Made by a program: the position numbers and the translations under genes
Shown: positions 32,496-41,288 of the stretch, piece by piece
Layout: each line of letters starts with the position of its first letter
How positions within the stretch are numbered: position 1 is the stretch's first letter
Origin: Caldimonas caldifontis
Lineage (GTDB): Bacteria > Pseudomonadota > Gammaproteobacteria > Burkholderiales > Burkholderiaceae_C
Assembly (NCBI RefSeq): GCF_002930615.1
Contig: NZ_PSNX01000002.1
Span: 186,001 to 250,000 of the forward strand
Reading direction: 5' to 3'
DNA length: 64,000 bases
Notes under the pieces: generated by a model
What the model was told of the DNA's origin: nothing
What the model saw: the letters and a program-made list of their open reading frames with translations, nothing else
Database searches by the model: none

Positions 32496-33121
32496 GTGTT
32501 CCAGTCGATGGGGGCAGCCTGCGCCGGGTGGCGCCCCTGCCGGGCCCCAAGATAGCGCCGCACGGCCGCCTTGTCATCGGTGGCGTTGCCGCTGAGGCGC
32601 ACGAAATGTTCGGCGCTGACGACCCGCTCGCGGTAGTCGATGTAGGCCAGACCCAGCGGAACGTCGGCCTCGAGCGCCACGCGGTAGAAGCCCGAGCGCC
32701 ACTGCGGCTGGTGGCGGCGTGTGCCTTCCGGAGCCAGCGCCAGCCAGAGGAAGCGACCTTCTTCCTTGGCCGCACGCAGGTCCTGCGCCATCTGCCCGAC
32801 GATGCCCCCCGGTGACTGCCGATCGACCGGAATCCCCCCGAGCCAACGCAGCCAAGGCGCCAGCAGGGGGATGCGGAACAGGCTGTCCTTGCCCCAGAAG
32901 TTCAACGGAAGGCCGATGGACCATTTGGCCAGCACCCCCACCACGAAATCCCAGTTGGAGGTGTGGGGGTAGACCACGATCACCCCCTGGTCGGCCGGCA
33001 GGCCTTGGAAGCGGACCTCCCACCCGCCCAGTCGCAGCAGCCCGCGCGCCAGGCGGCTGCCCCGGAAAGGCACCGGGTGCAGTTCGAGCACCTGCAGAGC
33101 CGGATCAGCGCTTGATGGCAC
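32492..33121 (-). CDS. PlsC-type lysophospholipid acyltransferase family protein
   Basis: About 209 residues. The acyltransferase HX4D motif appears as HTSNWDF, followed by [20 protein letters not shown] and [10 protein letters not shown], the four blocks of the PlsC fold. It could make phosphatidic acid or acylate another lipid. The start is uncertain: GTG at 33121, overlapping the purD end by 17 bases, or GTG at 33091; the frame reaching 33304 would run antisense-free through purD and is not believed. Confidence 0.85.
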   Translation of the reverse strand: MPSSADPALQVLELHPVPFRGSRLARGLLRLGGWEVRFQGLPADQGVIVVYPHTSNWDFVVGVLAKWSIGLPLNFWGKDSLFRIPLLAPWLRWLGGIPVDRQSPGGIVGQMAQDLRAAKEEGRFLWLALAPEGTRRHQPQWRSGFYRVALEADVPLGLAYIDYRERVVSAEHFVRLSGNATDDKAAVRRYLGARQGRHPAQAAPIDWNT

Positions 33122-34388
33122 GGTAGCCGATGTCGCGACGGTACTGCATGCCATCGAAGCGGATGCCGTCCAGCACCTCATAGGCTCGTTGCTGGGCCGT
33201 CTTGACCGAATCGCCCAGGGCGGTGACGCACAGCACACGCCCGCCGGAGGTGCACGTGCGGCCCTCGGCGTCCAGCGTCGTGCCGGCGTGGAAGACCATG
33301 GCATCGGGGGTCTCGGGCGGCAGGCCCTCGATGACGTCTCCCTTGCGCGGACTCACGGGGTAGCCGTGGGCAGCCATCACGACCCCGAGGGCCACGCGAC
33401 GGTCCCAGTCGAGTTCCACCTTGTCCAGCGTGCCGTCGGTGGCGGCGAGCAGCACCTCCAGCAGGTCGCTGCGCAGGCGCATCATGATGGGCTGGGTTTC
33501 AGGGTCGCCCATACGGCAGTTGAATTCCAGCGTCCTGACGCGCCCGTCGGCGTCGATCATGAGGCCAGCGTACAGGAAACCGGTGAAGGGGATGCCATCC
33601 TTGGCCATGCCGGCAATGGTGGGCCCGATGATCTCCTGCATCACGCGAGCATGCACATTGGGCGTGACCACCGGTGCAGGCGAATAGGCGCCCATGCCGC
33701 CAGTGTTCGGGCCGGCATCGGCGTCGAGGAGGCGCTTGTGATCCTGGCTGGTGGCCAGGGCCAGCACGTTCTTGCCGTCGCACAACACAATGAAGCTGGC
33801 TTCCTCGCCCTGAAGGTACTCCTCGATGACGACACGGGCGCCGCCCTGGTTGTGCTGCACGCCCAACGTGTTGTCCAGCAGCATCCAATCCACCGCCTGA
33901 TGTGCTTCGGCCAGGGTCATGGCGACGACGACCCCCTTGCCGGCGGCCAGACCGTCGGCCTTGATCACGATGGGGGCGCCCACCCGATCGACATAGGCGT
34001 GCGCGGCCGCGACGTCGCTGAAAGTCTCGTAGGCTGCCGTGGGAATGCCATGGCGCTTCATGAAGTCCTTGGCAAAAGCCTTCGAGCTTTCGAGCTGGGC
34101 CGCGGCCTGCGTCGGGCCAAAGATGCGCAGCCCACGCGCACGGAAGGCATCGACCACACCGGCCGCCAGCGGCGCCTCCGGGCCGACCACGGTGAGTGCG
34201 ATCTTCTCGGACTGGGCGAAGTCGGCCAGGGCTGCCACGTCCGTGATCGGCACGTTGCGCAGGCGCTTGTCCAGCGCCGTGCCGCCATTGCCGGGGGCCA
34301 CATAGACCATCTGTACGCGGCCCGACTGGGCCAGCTTCCACGCCAGGGCGTGCTCGCGGCCGCCGGAGCCGATGACGAGAACTTTCAT
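33105..34388 (-). CDS. purD: Phosphoribosylamine--glycine ligase
   Basis: ATP-grasp enzyme forming glycinamide ribonucleotide in purine synthesis. 427 residues. Starts MKVLVIGSGGREHALAWKL at 34388; the in-frame upstream extension overlaps yebC and is spurious. Conserved GPEAPLAAGVVDAF, IKADGLAAGKGVVVA and FNCRMGDPETQ are present. It starts 26 bases after yebC. Confidence 0.97.
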   Translation of the reverse strand: MKVLVIGSGGREHALAWKLAQSGRVQMVYVAPGNGGTALDKRLRNVPITDVAALADFAQSEKIALTVVGPEAPLAAGVVDAFRARGLRIFGPTQAAAQLESSKAFAKDFMKRHGIPTAAYETFSDVAAAHAYVDRVGAPIVIKADGLAAGKGVVVAMTLAEAHQAVDWMLLDNTLGVQHNQGGARVVIEEYLQGEEASFIVLCDGKNVLALATSQDHKRLLDADAGPNTGGMGAYSPAPVVTPNVHARVMQEIIGPTIAGMAKDGIPFTGFLYAGLMIDADGRVRTLEFNCRMGDPETQPIMMRLRSDLLEVLLAATDGTLDKVELDWDRRVALGVVMAAHGYPVSPRKGDVIEGLPPETPDAMVFHAGTTLDAEGRTCTSGGRVLCVTALGDSVKTAQQRAYEVLDGIRFDGMQYRRDIGYRAIKR

Positions 34389-34414
34389 TCGGGGAATGTC
34401 CGTGTGAATCGGGA

Positions 34415-35140
34415 TCAGTCGTTGATCTCGGCGTTGTGATAGACCTCCTGGACGTCGTCGAGGTCTTCGATCGCGTCCAGCAGCTTGCGCATGCGCGCGG
34501 CGTCCTCGCCTTCCAGGGAAACCGTGTTTTCGGCGCGCATCGTGACCTCGGCCACCTCGGGCTTGAGCCCGGCAGCCTCCAGCGCCCGCTGGACCGCCTC
34601 GAAATCGGCGGGTGCGCACAGCACCTCGATGCTGCCGTCGTCATCGGTGAGCACATCCTCGGCCCCGGCTTCCAGGGCCACTTCCATGACCTTGTCCTCG
34701 CTGGTGCCGGGTGCGAACACGAACTGGCCACAGTGCTTGAACTGGAAAGCCACGGACCCTTCGGTGCCCAGGTTGCCGCCATACTTGCTGAAAGCGTGAC
34801 GCACCTCGGCGACCGTGCGCACGCGGTTATCGGTCATGCAATCCACGATCACCGCCGCCCCGCCGATGCCATAGCCCTCGTAGCGGACTTCCTCGTACTG
34901 CACGCCTTCGAGGTTGCCGGTGGCTTTGTCAATGTTGCGCTTGATGGTGTCGGCCGGCATGTTCGCGGCCTTGGCCTTGTCCACGGCCAGGCGCAACCGG
35001 GGGTTGGCAGTGAGGTCAGCTCCGCCCTGGCGGGCCGCCACCATGATCTCGCGGATCACGCGCGTCCAGATCTTGCCGCGCTTTTCGTCCTGACGGCCCT
35101 TGCGGTGTTGAATATTGGCCCATTTGGAATGTCCGGCCAT
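34415..35140 (-). CDS. yebC: YebC/PmpR-family protein (TACO1-like)
   Basis: 241 residues beginning [18 protein letters not shown]. The YebC family was described as DNA-binding regulators, and recent work ties it to translation at difficult motifs. Domains: the N-terminal helical part, then two alpha/beta domains with [21 protein letters not shown]-type sequence and an acidic C-terminus. First gene of the nine-gene run ending with rng. Confidence 0.95.
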   Translation of the reverse strand: MAGHSKWANIQHRKGRQDEKRGKIWTRVIREIMVAARQGGADLTANPRLRLAVDKAKAANMPADTIKRNIDKATGNLEGVQYEEVRYEGYGIGGAAVIVDCMTDNRVRTVAEVRHAFSKYGGNLGTEGSVAFQFKHCGQFVFAPGTSEDKVMEVALEAGAEDVLTDDDGSIEVLCAPADFEAVQRALEAAGLKPEVAEVTMRAENTVSLEGEDAARMRKLLDAIEDLDDVQEVYHNAEIND

Positions 35141-35254
35141 GGTGGGAATGCTCCTGGAGGGCGGCACGCGCAACCGGGACGGCCGGCGGACCGCGTGCAA
35201 TGTGGTTTTGTTGGATAGACTGCGATTTTACTTGTGCCACCACCCCACCCCGCC

Positions 35255-36766
35255 ATGGCTGACCCGCTCCTGATCGCCCAGCACGGCGACATCCAGTGCC
35301 ACCTGCTGCCTGCCCTGGCGAATCGCCACGGCCTGATCACCGGGGCCACGGGCACCGGCAAGACCATCACCTTGCAGACGCTGGCCGAGAACTTCTCGAA
35401 GATCGGGGTGCCTGTCTTCATGGCCGACGTCAAGGGCGACCTCACCGGCATCTCGCAGCGCGGCAGCCTGCCCGACAAGGTGGCGAAGATCCTGGCCGAC
35501 CGCGGCCTGCCTGCGCCCGAACCCTGGGTGTGCCCGACCACCCTGTGGGACGTGTTCGGCGAACAGGGGCACCCTGTGCGCGCCACCATCAGCGACATGG
35601 GCCCGCTGCTGCTGGGACGCATGCTGGAGCTGAATGAAACGCAGCAGGGCGTGCTCACCCTGGTGTTCAAGATCGCCGATGACAACCAGCTGCTGCTCCT
35701 GGATCTGAAGGACCTGCGGTCCATGCTGCAGTTCGTGGGCGACAACGCCAGGCAGTTCACCACCGAGTACGGCAACATCAGTGCTGCTAGCGTGGGCGCC
35801 ATTCAGCGCGGCCTTCTGCGCATCGAAGAACAGGGCGGCGACCGGTTCTTCGGCGAGCCCATGCTCGATATCGGCGACTTCATGCAGACCGAGCGCGGCC
35901 AGGGCGTCATCAACATCCTGGCCGCCGACCGGCTGATGAATGCGCCACGCCTGTACGCCACCTTCCTGCTGTGGATGCTGTCGGAACTTTTCGACACCCT
36001 GCCCGAGGTGGGGGACCTGGACAAGCCCAAGCTGGTGTTCTTCTTCGACGAGGCCCATCTGCTCTTCAAGGACGCGCCCAAGGCGCTGATCGAGCGCATC
36101 GAGCTGGTGGTCCGGCTGGTGCGCTCCAAAGGCGTGGGTGTGTATTTCGTCACCCAGAACCCGCTGGACGTTCCTGACAGCGTGCTGGCCCAGCTCGGCA
36201 ATCGCGTGCAGCACGCCCTGCGGGCCTTCACCCCGCGTGACCAGAAGGCCGTGAAGGCTGCCGCCAGCACCATGCGCGCCAACCCGAAGATCGACACCGA
36301 GGCGGCGATCACCGAGCTGGCGGTGGGCGAGGCGCTCATCAGCTTCCTCGACGAAAAGGGCCGCCCCAGTGTGACCGAGCGTGTCTTCGTGCTGCCGCCA
36401 GGCAGCCAGATCGGCCCCATCACGCCGGAGCAGCGGCGCGCGCTCGTCCAGGGTTCGCTGGTGGCCGGGGTGTACGAGAAGGTGCAAGACCGCGAGTCGG
36501 CCTACGAGCACCTCAAGGCCCGCGCCCAGGCCGGGGCGGAGCGTGCGCAGACCGAAGCGGCTCCGGCGCCAGGCGCCGGCACCGGCGGCGGCATGCTCGG
36601 GGGCCTGGGTGACGTCCTTTTCGGGTCCACCGGCCCGCGGGGAGGTCGGCGCGAAGGTGTTGTCGATGCCATGGCCAAGTCGGCTGCGCGCTCGATCGGC
36701 AGCAGCGTGGGCCGCGAGATCATCCGCGGCGTGCTGGGCGGGCTGCTGGGCGGCCGGCGCCGCTGA
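35255..36766 (+). CDS. HerA-like ATPase, DUF853 (YjgR) family
   Basis: 503 residues. Walker [17 protein letters not shown] lies near residue 30, Walker [13 protein letters not shown] near residue 265, and [14 protein letters not shown] is a sensor-like segment; [20 protein letters not shown]-type sequence follows. The C-terminus is glycine-rich ([14 protein letters not shown]). The family resembles HerA/FtsK helicases but its cellular role is not settled. The ATG at 35255 is preferred over a GTG 21 bases upstream. Divergent from yebC. Confidence 0.92.
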   Translation: MADPLLIAQHGDIQCHLLPALANRHGLITGATGTGKTITLQTLAENFSKIGVPVFMADVKGDLTGISQRGSLPDKVAKILADRGLPAPEPWVCPTTLWDVFGEQGHPVRATISDMGPLLLGRMLELNETQQGVLTLVFKIADDNQLLLLDLKDLRSMLQFVGDNARQFTTEYGNISAASVGAIQRGLLRIEEQGGDRFFGEPMLDIGDFMQTERGQGVINILAADRLMNAPRLYATFLLWMLSELFDTLPEVGDLDKPKLVFFFDEAHLLFKDAPKALIERIELVVRLVRSKGVGVYFVTQNPLDVPDSVLAQLGNRVQHALRAFTPRDQKAVKAAASTMRANPKIDTEAAITELAVGEALISFLDEKGRPSVTERVFVLPPGSQIGPITPEQRRALVQGSLVAGVYEKVQDRESAYEHLKARAQAGAERAQTEAAPAPGAGTGGGMLGGLGDVLFGSTGPRGGRREGVVDAMAKSAARSIGSSVGREIIRGVLGGLLGGRRR

Positions 36767-36784
36767 GCCCCCCAGCATGCAGTT

Positions 36785-37165
36785 TCAGTAGCGGTAGTGC
36801 GGGTAGTGAGCCCGCTCCCAACCCTTCTGGTGATGCCGCTGCCCGTGCTTGCGCTCCTTCCAGTGGCCGTGAGGATGGGGATAGACCACCACGGGGGCCG
36901 GCTGATAGACGACCTGCGGCGGCCGATAGACCACAGGCGGCGCCTGGTAGACCACGGGCGGGTGCACCACCACAGGCGCAGGCGGGTAATACACCACCGG
37001 CGGCGGGGCGTAGTGGACGATGGGCCGGGCATTGGACACCGTGGTGGACACCCCGGGCGAGCTGATGCCGATGGACCAGTAGACCTTGTCGGCGTGAGCC
37101 GGTACCGCTGCCAGGGCGGTCGTCGCGGCCACGGCCAGGCTGGCAAAGAGGACTCGTCGGTTCAT
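36785..37165 (-). CDS. Proline/valine/tyrosine-repeat exported protein
   Basis: 126 residues. A signal peptide (FASLAVAATTALAAVPAHA) is followed by a short segment VYWSIGISSPG and then about ten copies of a PPVVY/APVVV-type unit over residues 47-100. The C-terminus is rich in His, Lys and Arg (PHPHGHWKERKHGQRHH). The repeat suggests an extended, cell-wall or envelope-spanning structure, and the His cluster could bind metal. The exact family function is unknown. Confidence 0.8.
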   Translation of the reverse strand: MNRRVLFASLAVAATTALAAVPAHADKVYWSIGISSPGVSTTVSNARPIVHYAPPPVVYYPPAPVVVHPPVVYQAPPVVYRPPQVVYQPAPVVVYPHPHGHWKERKHGQRHHQKGWERAHYPHYRY

Positions 37166-37351
37166 ATCGCTTCTCCTGATCGGCCCTTGGAAAGTGGGCC
37201 TGACCGAATTAACGCATCGTCCGGCGCAGTCGTGGTCTGGTTTCGCACTTCTTTACGAAACCGCCAAGCAGGGACAACACTGTCACGCCTTGTCACACGG
37301 CACGCAGACCGAAAGATTCAGTCGATCAGGGGCGAAATCGAAAGCGCTCAC

Positions 37352-37486
37352 TCACATGAGCATGTTGAAGCCGAGCAACATCAGGCCCAGGCCCGTCACC
37401 AGCACGAAGCCGATGGCCCCCGCCCACAAGGTGACAACCTCGTCCGCAGTGTCGGCCAGGAGGTCGTCGAAGTTCTGCTCTTCCAT
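37352..37486 (-). CDS. 44-residue single-pass membrane protein
   Basis: Reads MEEQNFDDLLADTADEVVTL, then a hydrophobic helix through GFVLVTGLGLMLLGF, ending NMLM. An acidic N-terminal half of about 18 residues precedes one membrane segment. A strong GGAGGTG Shine-Dalgarno lies 4 bases before the ATG, which makes translation credible. It stands alone between the proline-rich gene and divergent glnS. I do not recognise the family. Confidence 0.7.
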   Translation of the reverse strand: MEEQNFDDLLADTADEVVTLWAGAIGFVLVTGLGLMLLGFNMLM

Positions 37487-37631
37487 GGCACACCTCCGCG
37501 CGTGTCCGTCTCTTCAATCTAGGCCACAGGCCCCCACCCGGACACAACCAAAAGGGGGAAGCGCACACCCCCTGAAGAGGGAGGCCCGGTCGATAGAATG
37601 ACCGCTCAACGTTTGCACCCCCAGCACTTCC

Positions 37632-39698
37632 ATGACGGCATCCGCCCCGCCCAAGCCTTCCAAAGACGACGCCAAGCCGACGAATTTCCTGCGCGGCATC
37701 ATCGAGCGCGACCTGCTGGAGGGCCGCTATCGCGGGCGCACCTTCGGCGGCTCGCCAGGGGACGGTGCGCACCACGCAAAGGGCGTGGCCGACCCTGCGC
37801 GCGTGCGCCTGCGCTTTCCCCCCGAACCCAACGGCTACCTGCATGTGGGCCATGCCAAGAGCATCTGCCTGAACTTCGGACTGGCGCGCGACTATGGGGG
37901 CGTGTGCCACATGCGTTTCGACGACACCAACCCCGAGAAAGAGGAGCAGGAGTACGTCGATGCCATCCTGGATGCGGTGCGGTGGTTGGGCTGGAGCTGG
38001 GACGCGCATGGCACCTCCCACCTGTACTACGCCAGCAACTACTTCGACTTCATGTACCGAGCGGCCGAGTACCTCATCGAGACCGGCCATGCGTATGTGG
38101 ACGAGCAGACACCCGAGCAGATGCGTGCCAACCGCGGCGACTTCGCCACCCCTGGCACCGACAGCCCTTACCGCAACCGCCCGCGCGAGGAGAGCCTCGC
38201 GCGCTTCCGCGAGATGCGTGACGGCCTGCACGCCGACGGCGCCATGGTGCTGCGCGCCAAGATTGACATGGCTTCGCCCAACATCAACCTGCGCGACCCG
38301 GCCATTTACCGCATCAAGCACGCGACCCACCACAACACCGGCGACCGCTGGTGCATCTACCCGATGTATGCCTATGCGCATCCCATCGAGGACGCGCTGG
38401 AGAACATCACCCACAGCATCTGCACGCTCGAATTCGAGGATCAGCGCCCCTTCTACGACTGGGTGCTCGAGCGCATCGTCCCCATTCTGCGGGCGCCACA
38501 GTACGAAGCAGGCCGCAAGCTGGTCGAAGCGATAGAAGCTCAAGGCCTGGAAGCTGGCAAGGAGTTTGCACTGCATTGCCACAACCTCGCGCACAAGCTC
38601 TTCGGCAGCGAGCCCGAGCAGCGCATGCTGAGTATGTTCCGCCGATGGGAACACGACCGGGAGGCGGTCCTGAAGGACCTGCCAGCCTTCTTCGGCCTGC
38701 TCAGGCAGCATCCGGAGCAATTCACCCCACTGCTCGCCCATGCCCTCGAGGAAAGGCGCATCGAGCCCTACAACCTGCCCCATCAGTACGAGTTTGCCCG
38801 CCTCAACCTCACCTATGTGATCACGAGCAAGCGCAAACTGAAGCAGCTGGTGGACGAAGGCGTCGTGGACGGTTGGGACGACCCACGCATGCCCACCATC
38901 GTGGGACTGCGTCGCCGTGGCTACACCCCCGAGGCGATCCAGCTTTTCTGCGAACGCATCGGCGTGAGCAAGAGCGACTCCTGGATCGACTACGGCACGC
39001 TGGACATCGCCCTGCGCGACGATCTGGAGGGTAAAGCGGCCCGGGCGATGGCCGTGCTGGACCCGGTGAAGCTGCGCCTGACGAACTGGGCCGAGGTGTT
39101 CGGCAGCGAGGCCCACCGCGAACCGTGTGCCGCGCCTGCCCACCCCCACCGCCCCGAGCTGGGCCAACGCAGCTTCAGCCTGGGGCCGGAACTCTGGATC
39201 GAGCGCGAGGACTTTGCGGAAGTGCCGCCCAAGGGCTTCTTCAGGCTTTACCCGGGCAACAAGGTGCGCCTGAAGTATGGCTACGTCATCGAATGCACGG
39301 GCTGCGAGAAAAACGCTGTCGGTGAAGTGACTGCCGTGCTGGCCACCGTGCTGCCTGACACCAAGAGCGGCACGCCAGGCGCGGACGCCATCAAGGTCAA
39401 AGGCGTCATCACCTGGGTCGCCGCGCATGAAGCGCTCGCCGCCGAGGTACGGCTGTACGACCGCCTTTTCACCGATCCCCACCCCGACGCGGGCGGCAAG
39501 GACTTCAAGGCCTCGCTCAACCCGCACAGCAAGCGTGTGATCCAGGCCTTCATCGAGCCTTCACTGGCCCAGGTCGAACCTGACGAGAAGTTCCAGTTCG
39601 AACGTCACGGCTACTTCTGTACCGACCGTATCGACCACACCGCAGGCCAGCCGGTGTTCAACCGCATCACCGGGCTGAAAGACTCCTGGGCCCGGTGA
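37632..39698 (+). CDS. glnS: Glutaminyl-tRNA synthetase with a large internal insertion
   Basis: Charges tRNA-Gln with glutamine. 688 residues, longer than the 554-residue E. coli enzyme. Class I signatures: FPPEPNGYLHVGHAKSICLN (HIGH) and YVITSKRKLKQL (KMSKS-type). Distinctive GlnRS segments are RAKIDMASPNINLRDPAIYR and WCIYPMYAYAHPIEDALENI, and the C-terminal anticodon-binding barrels run to FNRITGLKDSWAR. Between FYDWVLERI and PHQYEFARLNL there are about 100 residues (38478-38777) where E. coli GlnRS has about five. The frame is intact. The N-terminus is also about 25-30 residues longer. Confidence 0.97.
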   Translation: MTASAPPKPSKDDAKPTNFLRGIIERDLLEGRYRGRTFGGSPGDGAHHAKGVADPARVRLRFPPEPNGYLHVGHAKSICLNFGLARDYGGVCHMRFDDTNPEKEEQEYVDAILDAVRWLGWSWDAHGTSHLYYASNYFDFMYRAAEYLIETGHAYVDEQTPEQMRANRGDFATPGTDSPYRNRPREESLARFREMRDGLHADGAMVLRAKIDMASPNINLRDPAIYRIKHATHHNTGDRWCIYPMYAYAHPIEDALENITHSICTLEFEDQRPFYDWVLERIVPILRAPQYEAGRKLVEAIEAQGLEAGKEFALHCHNLAHKLFGSEPEQRMLSMFRRWEHDREAVLKDLPAFFGLLRQHPEQFTPLLAHALEERRIEPYNLPHQYEFARLNLTYVITSKRKLKQLVDEGVVDGWDDPRMPTIVGLRRRGYTPEAIQLFCERIGVSKSDSWIDYGTLDIALRDDLEGKAARAMAVLDPVKLRLTNWAEVFGSEAHREPCAAPAHPHRPELGQRSFSLGPELWIEREDFAEVPPKGFFRLYPGNKVRLKYGYVIECTGCEKNAVGEVTAVLATVLPDTKSGTPGADAIKVKGVITWVAAHEALAAEVRLYDRLFTDPHPDAGGKDFKASLNPHSKRVIQAFIEPSLAQVEPDEKFQFERHGYFCTDRIDHTAGQPVFNRITGLKDSWAR
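38478..38777 (+). other. In-frame insertion within glnS
   Basis: Roughly 95 additional residues in the catalytic domain relative to the E. coli enzyme, recalled from memory. The segment is rich in likely helix formers (KLVEAIEAQGLEAGKEFALH, HDREAVLKDLPAFFGLLRQH) and contains one cysteine. Its base composition looks like the rest of the gene, and there are no flanking repeats or intein motifs. Confidence 0.8.
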
Positions 39699-39711
39699 CT
39701 GCCGGGCACTC

Positions 39712-39927
39712 TCACATCGCGGGCACCACAGCGGGGACTGCATACTCCCGGCCGATCACGGCTCGAGCATAGAGGTAGTTCTCGCGCGCACGATCGCTCA
39801 GTGCATCGAGGTCCACGTGCCCCTGTTCATCGCAGGGAAAACACAGCCCCCGACCAGGATGGAACAGCGACTGGAAGCGCAACTGGAAACACGCGGCAGG
39901 TCTTTGCATCTCAAGAACGGCATCCAT
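39712..39927 (-). CDS. 71-residue protein of unknown function
   Basis: Starts MDAVLEMQRPAACFQLRFQS and ends near AVVPAM. The centre reads HPGRGLCFPCDEQGHVDLDAL, with a CxxC pair, then RARENYLYARAVIGREYAVP. GGGAG lies nine bases before the ATG at 39927; a second ATG at 39936 overlaps it. The sequence looks like a compact cytoplasmic domain and not a shadow: conserved-looking charged and aromatic pattern with good codon use. Convergent with glnS. Confidence 0.7.
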   Translation of the reverse strand: MDAVLEMQRPAACFQLRFQSLFHPGRGLCFPCDEQGHVDLDALSDRARENYLYARAVIGREYAVPAVVPAM

Positions 39928-40101
39928 GGTGAGCATCTCCCAAACGGCATGGCCTGATGTCTTCAATCTAGTCGCGCCTCGGCCGGTCTTCACTGCTCCT
40001 TCCCCCATGCGAGGGGTCGGCCGCCTTCCATCCCGGTCGTAGGAAGTTGCCTGACACGCTGCAACAATGTCCGTGACGCTCCTCACACCGGGATCAATGC
40101 C

Positions 40102-40563
40102 ATGACCCTGTATGCCTCGCTCCTCTTTCTCCACCTTCTGGCCGCCACCTTCTGGGTGGGCGGCATGGCCTGCATGCACTTCGCCGTGAGACCCTCGGCG
40201 GTGGCCCGGCTCGATCCGCCCCAGCGCCTGCCCTTCATGACCGCAGCCCTGGGGCGCTTCTTCGACGGCGTCACAGCGGCCATCGTGGTGATCCTCGTCA
40301 CCGGTCTGGCCATGGTCTTCGGGCGTGGCGGCTTCGGTGCAGCCCACTGGAGCGTGCATGCGATGTTCACGCTCGGGCTGGTGATGATGGCTGTGTTCGG
40401 CCACATCCGATGGGCGGCCTATCCCCGCCTGCAGCGCGCGGTGGCCTCCAGCGAGTGGAAAGCGGCTGCGCCGGCGCTGGACGGCATCCGGCGCCTGGTG
40501 GCAGTCAATCTGGGTCTGGGCGTGGCGGTGTACGGGATCGCGACGATCGGCCGCGTGCTCTGA
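40102..40563 (+). CDS. CopD-like integral membrane protein
   Basis: 153 residues with four predicted helices. The first contains LLFLHLLAATFWVGGMACMH, where the His and GGM resemble CopD-type heme or copper sites. Others include VTAAIVVILVTGLAMVFG, FTLGLVMMAVFGHIRWA and LVAVNLGLGVAVYGIATI. No copper genes are adjacent, so copper transport is only a family-level guess. Convergent with the FlgC-like gene. Confidence 0.8.
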   Translation: MTLYASLLFLHLLAATFWVGGMACMHFAVRPSAVARLDPPQRLPFMTAALGRFFDGVTAAIVVILVTGLAMVFGRGGFGAAHWSVHAMFTLGLVMMAVFGHIRWAAYPRLQRAVASSEWKAAAPALDGIRRLVAVNLGLGVAVYGIATIGRVL

Positions 40564-40568
40564 CCCCG

Positions 40569-40868
40569 TCAGGCCTGCGTGTCGAGCAGGCTGCCCACCA
40601 TGCGCTGGTGCGTCTGCAGCGTCAGTGCGTTGGCCTTGTAGGCGTAGCTCGCCACCATCTGCTGCACCACTTCCTGAGGCAGCGACATGCCCGGCACCGT
40701 GGCCGGCACCACCGTGGCCTGCACCCCGCCCGAGGCCTGCGCCTCCTGCACCACTTGCTGACGACGAAAGCCCGGCGTCTGGTCGTTGGCGATGTTGTGC
40801 GCGGCCACGCCCAACTGGGCAGAAGCGGCCTGCAGGCCCGAGTAGGCGATGGCGGGGAGGCTGTTCAT
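40569..40868 (-). CDS. Short flagellar rod/hook-like protein
   Basis: 99 residues. The N-terminus AIAYSGLQAASAQLGVAAHN followed by IANDQTPGFRRQQ matches the Flg_bb_rod motif of axial proteins (FlgB, FlgC, FlgG), and the C-terminus EVVQQMVASYAYKANALTLQ matches the other conserved helix (Flg_bbr_C). The whole middle domain present in FlgC is missing. There are no other flagellar genes in the window. It could be a small secreted rod accessory protein or a decayed copy, but the frame is clean. Confidence 0.75.
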   Translation of the reverse strand: MNSLPAIAYSGLQAASAQLGVAAHNIANDQTPGFRRQQVVQEAQASGGVQATVVPATVPGMSLPQEVVQQMVASYAYKANALTLQTHQRMVGSLLDTQA

Positions 40869-41023
40869 CACCCTCGAAGCTTACGGCGGCTTCGGATGAT
40901 CGTGCTCAGCCAGCTGCCATACAGAGGCTCGAGGTGTGCGTTCCTGCACACATCATGAGGATTGCCGGCGGCTCGCCTGCCGGGCTTGCGCCAGCCGCGC
41001 AGGCCCAGACGATGCACTCCCGG

Positions 41024-41284
41024 TCAGCGACTGGTTTCAGGCAACTCGATCTTGACTTCCAGAACGTCCAGATTGTCCTGGCGCTCCAGATGCACCTTGA
41101 TGTCGTCGGGGTTGACCGACACGTACTTCGAGATCACCGCCATCAGCTCACGCTGCAGCTCGGGCAGGTAGTCCGGGCTGCGACTGCGGCCGTTGCGCTC
41201 ATGGGCCAGGATCAGTTGCAGGCGTTCCTTGGCCGTGCTCGCGGAACTGGGTTTCTTGTCGAGGAAGAAGGAGAGGAAGCCCAT
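41024..41284 (-). CDS. minE: Cell division topological specificity factor MinE
   Basis: 86 residues. Membrane-targeting N-terminus [15 protein letters not shown], MinD-activating segment [16 protein letters not shown] and the C-terminal dimer domain ([20 protein letters not shown]). Ends the minC-minD-minE operon, four bases after minD. Confidence 0.96.
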   Translation of the reverse strand: MGFLSFFLDKKPSSASTAKERLQLILAHERNGRSRSPDYLPELQRELMAVISKYVSVNPDDIKVHLERQDNLDVLEVKIELPETSR

Positions 41285-41288
41285 GATG

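Noticed and set aside
37239-37262. Hairpin GGTTTCG / CGAAACC as a terminator for the 44-residue gene
   Set aside because: It lies 90 bases beyond the stop and lacks a T tract on either strand.
38478-38777. Intein or insertion sequence within glnS
   Set aside because: No conserved intein splice residues, no terminal repeats or target duplication, and the length is far too short for a transposase gene.
37487-39527. 733-codon minus-strand frame opposite glnS
   Set aside because: Shadow of glnS; no ribosome binding site or recognisable domain.
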